Shown: in pieces, positions 7,250 through 7,259 of the stretch
How positions within the stretch are numbered: the first letter of the stretch is position 1
Layout: each line of letters opens with the position of its first letter
Position numbers and translations under genes: made by a program
The notes under the pieces: generated by a model
Databases searched by the model: none
Seen by the model: the letters and a program-made list of their open reading frames with translations, nothing else
What the model was told of the DNA's origin: nothing
Assembly (NCBI GenBank): GCA_023255355.1
Contig: JALRIU010000298.1
Coordinates: forward strand, 1-7,259
Reading direction: 5' to 3'
Length of the DNA stretch: 7,259 nucleotides
Source of the DNA: Pseudomonadales bacterium
GTDB lineage: Bacteria > Pseudomonadota > Gammaproteobacteria > Pseudomonadales > JAHEIH01

Positions 7250-7259
7250 AACTATAGGG

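Noticed and set aside
7187..7259. C-terminal end of an upstream gene such as sdhB
   Set aside because: All three minus-strand frames meet a stop within the first 24 bases from the edge, so at most seven codons of an upstream gene could be present. They match no sdhB ending I can recognise.
1..7259. CRISPR arrays, tRNAs, insertion sequences, defence genes or other accessory systems
   Set aside because: Coding genes fill nearly the whole window and all belong to one TCA operon. No gap exceeds about 120 nt and none holds such elements.

Overview
The window is a compact stretch of a bacterial chromosome carrying the 2-oxoglutarate-to-succinate arm of the TCA cycle. All genes are on the minus strand, so the operon reads from the right edge to the left: sucA (E1 of 2-oxoglutarate dehydrogenase), sucB (E2), lpd (E3), sucC (succinyl-CoA synthetase beta) and the first 103 codons of sucD (alpha), cut by the left edge. 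The order sucA-sucB-lpd-sucC-sucD, with a dedicated E3 gene inside the operon, is the arrangement of Pseudomonas and relatives rather than E. coli, where lpd lies in the pdh operon. From memory, the proteins resemble gammaproteobacterial forms, closest to pseudomonad-type SucA, LpdG, SucC and SucD. Base composition looks moderate, not GC-rich. I place it in Gammaproteobacteria outside the enterics, with no firm genus.

Layout from the operon's 5' end: 7187-7259 is a leader or intergenic piece with a 7-bp inverted repeat and the sucA ribosome binding site. sucA is 4346-7186, followed by a 42-nt gap, then sucB at 3110-4303. A 60-nt gap follows, with a near-perfect 20-bp palindrome and a U-rich tail. 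lpd is 1604-3049. A 118-nt gap holds several short, partly mutually exclusive inverted repeats. sucC is 322-1485, then an 11-nt gap, then sucD from 310 to the edge.

SucA decarboxylates 2-oxoglutarate on ThDP, SucB carries the succinyl group on lipoyl-Lys43 to CoA, and Lpd reoxidises the lipoamide with FAD and NAD+. SucCD then converts succinyl-CoA to succinate with nucleoside triphosphate formation. All catalytic motifs I looked for are present, and I see no frameshift, truncation or mobile DNA.

This is an ordinary housekeeping operon. I found no novel system. The points worth a second look are the two structured intergenic regions (sucB-lpd and lpd-sucC) and the inverted repeat upstream of sucA, all of which are modest signals.
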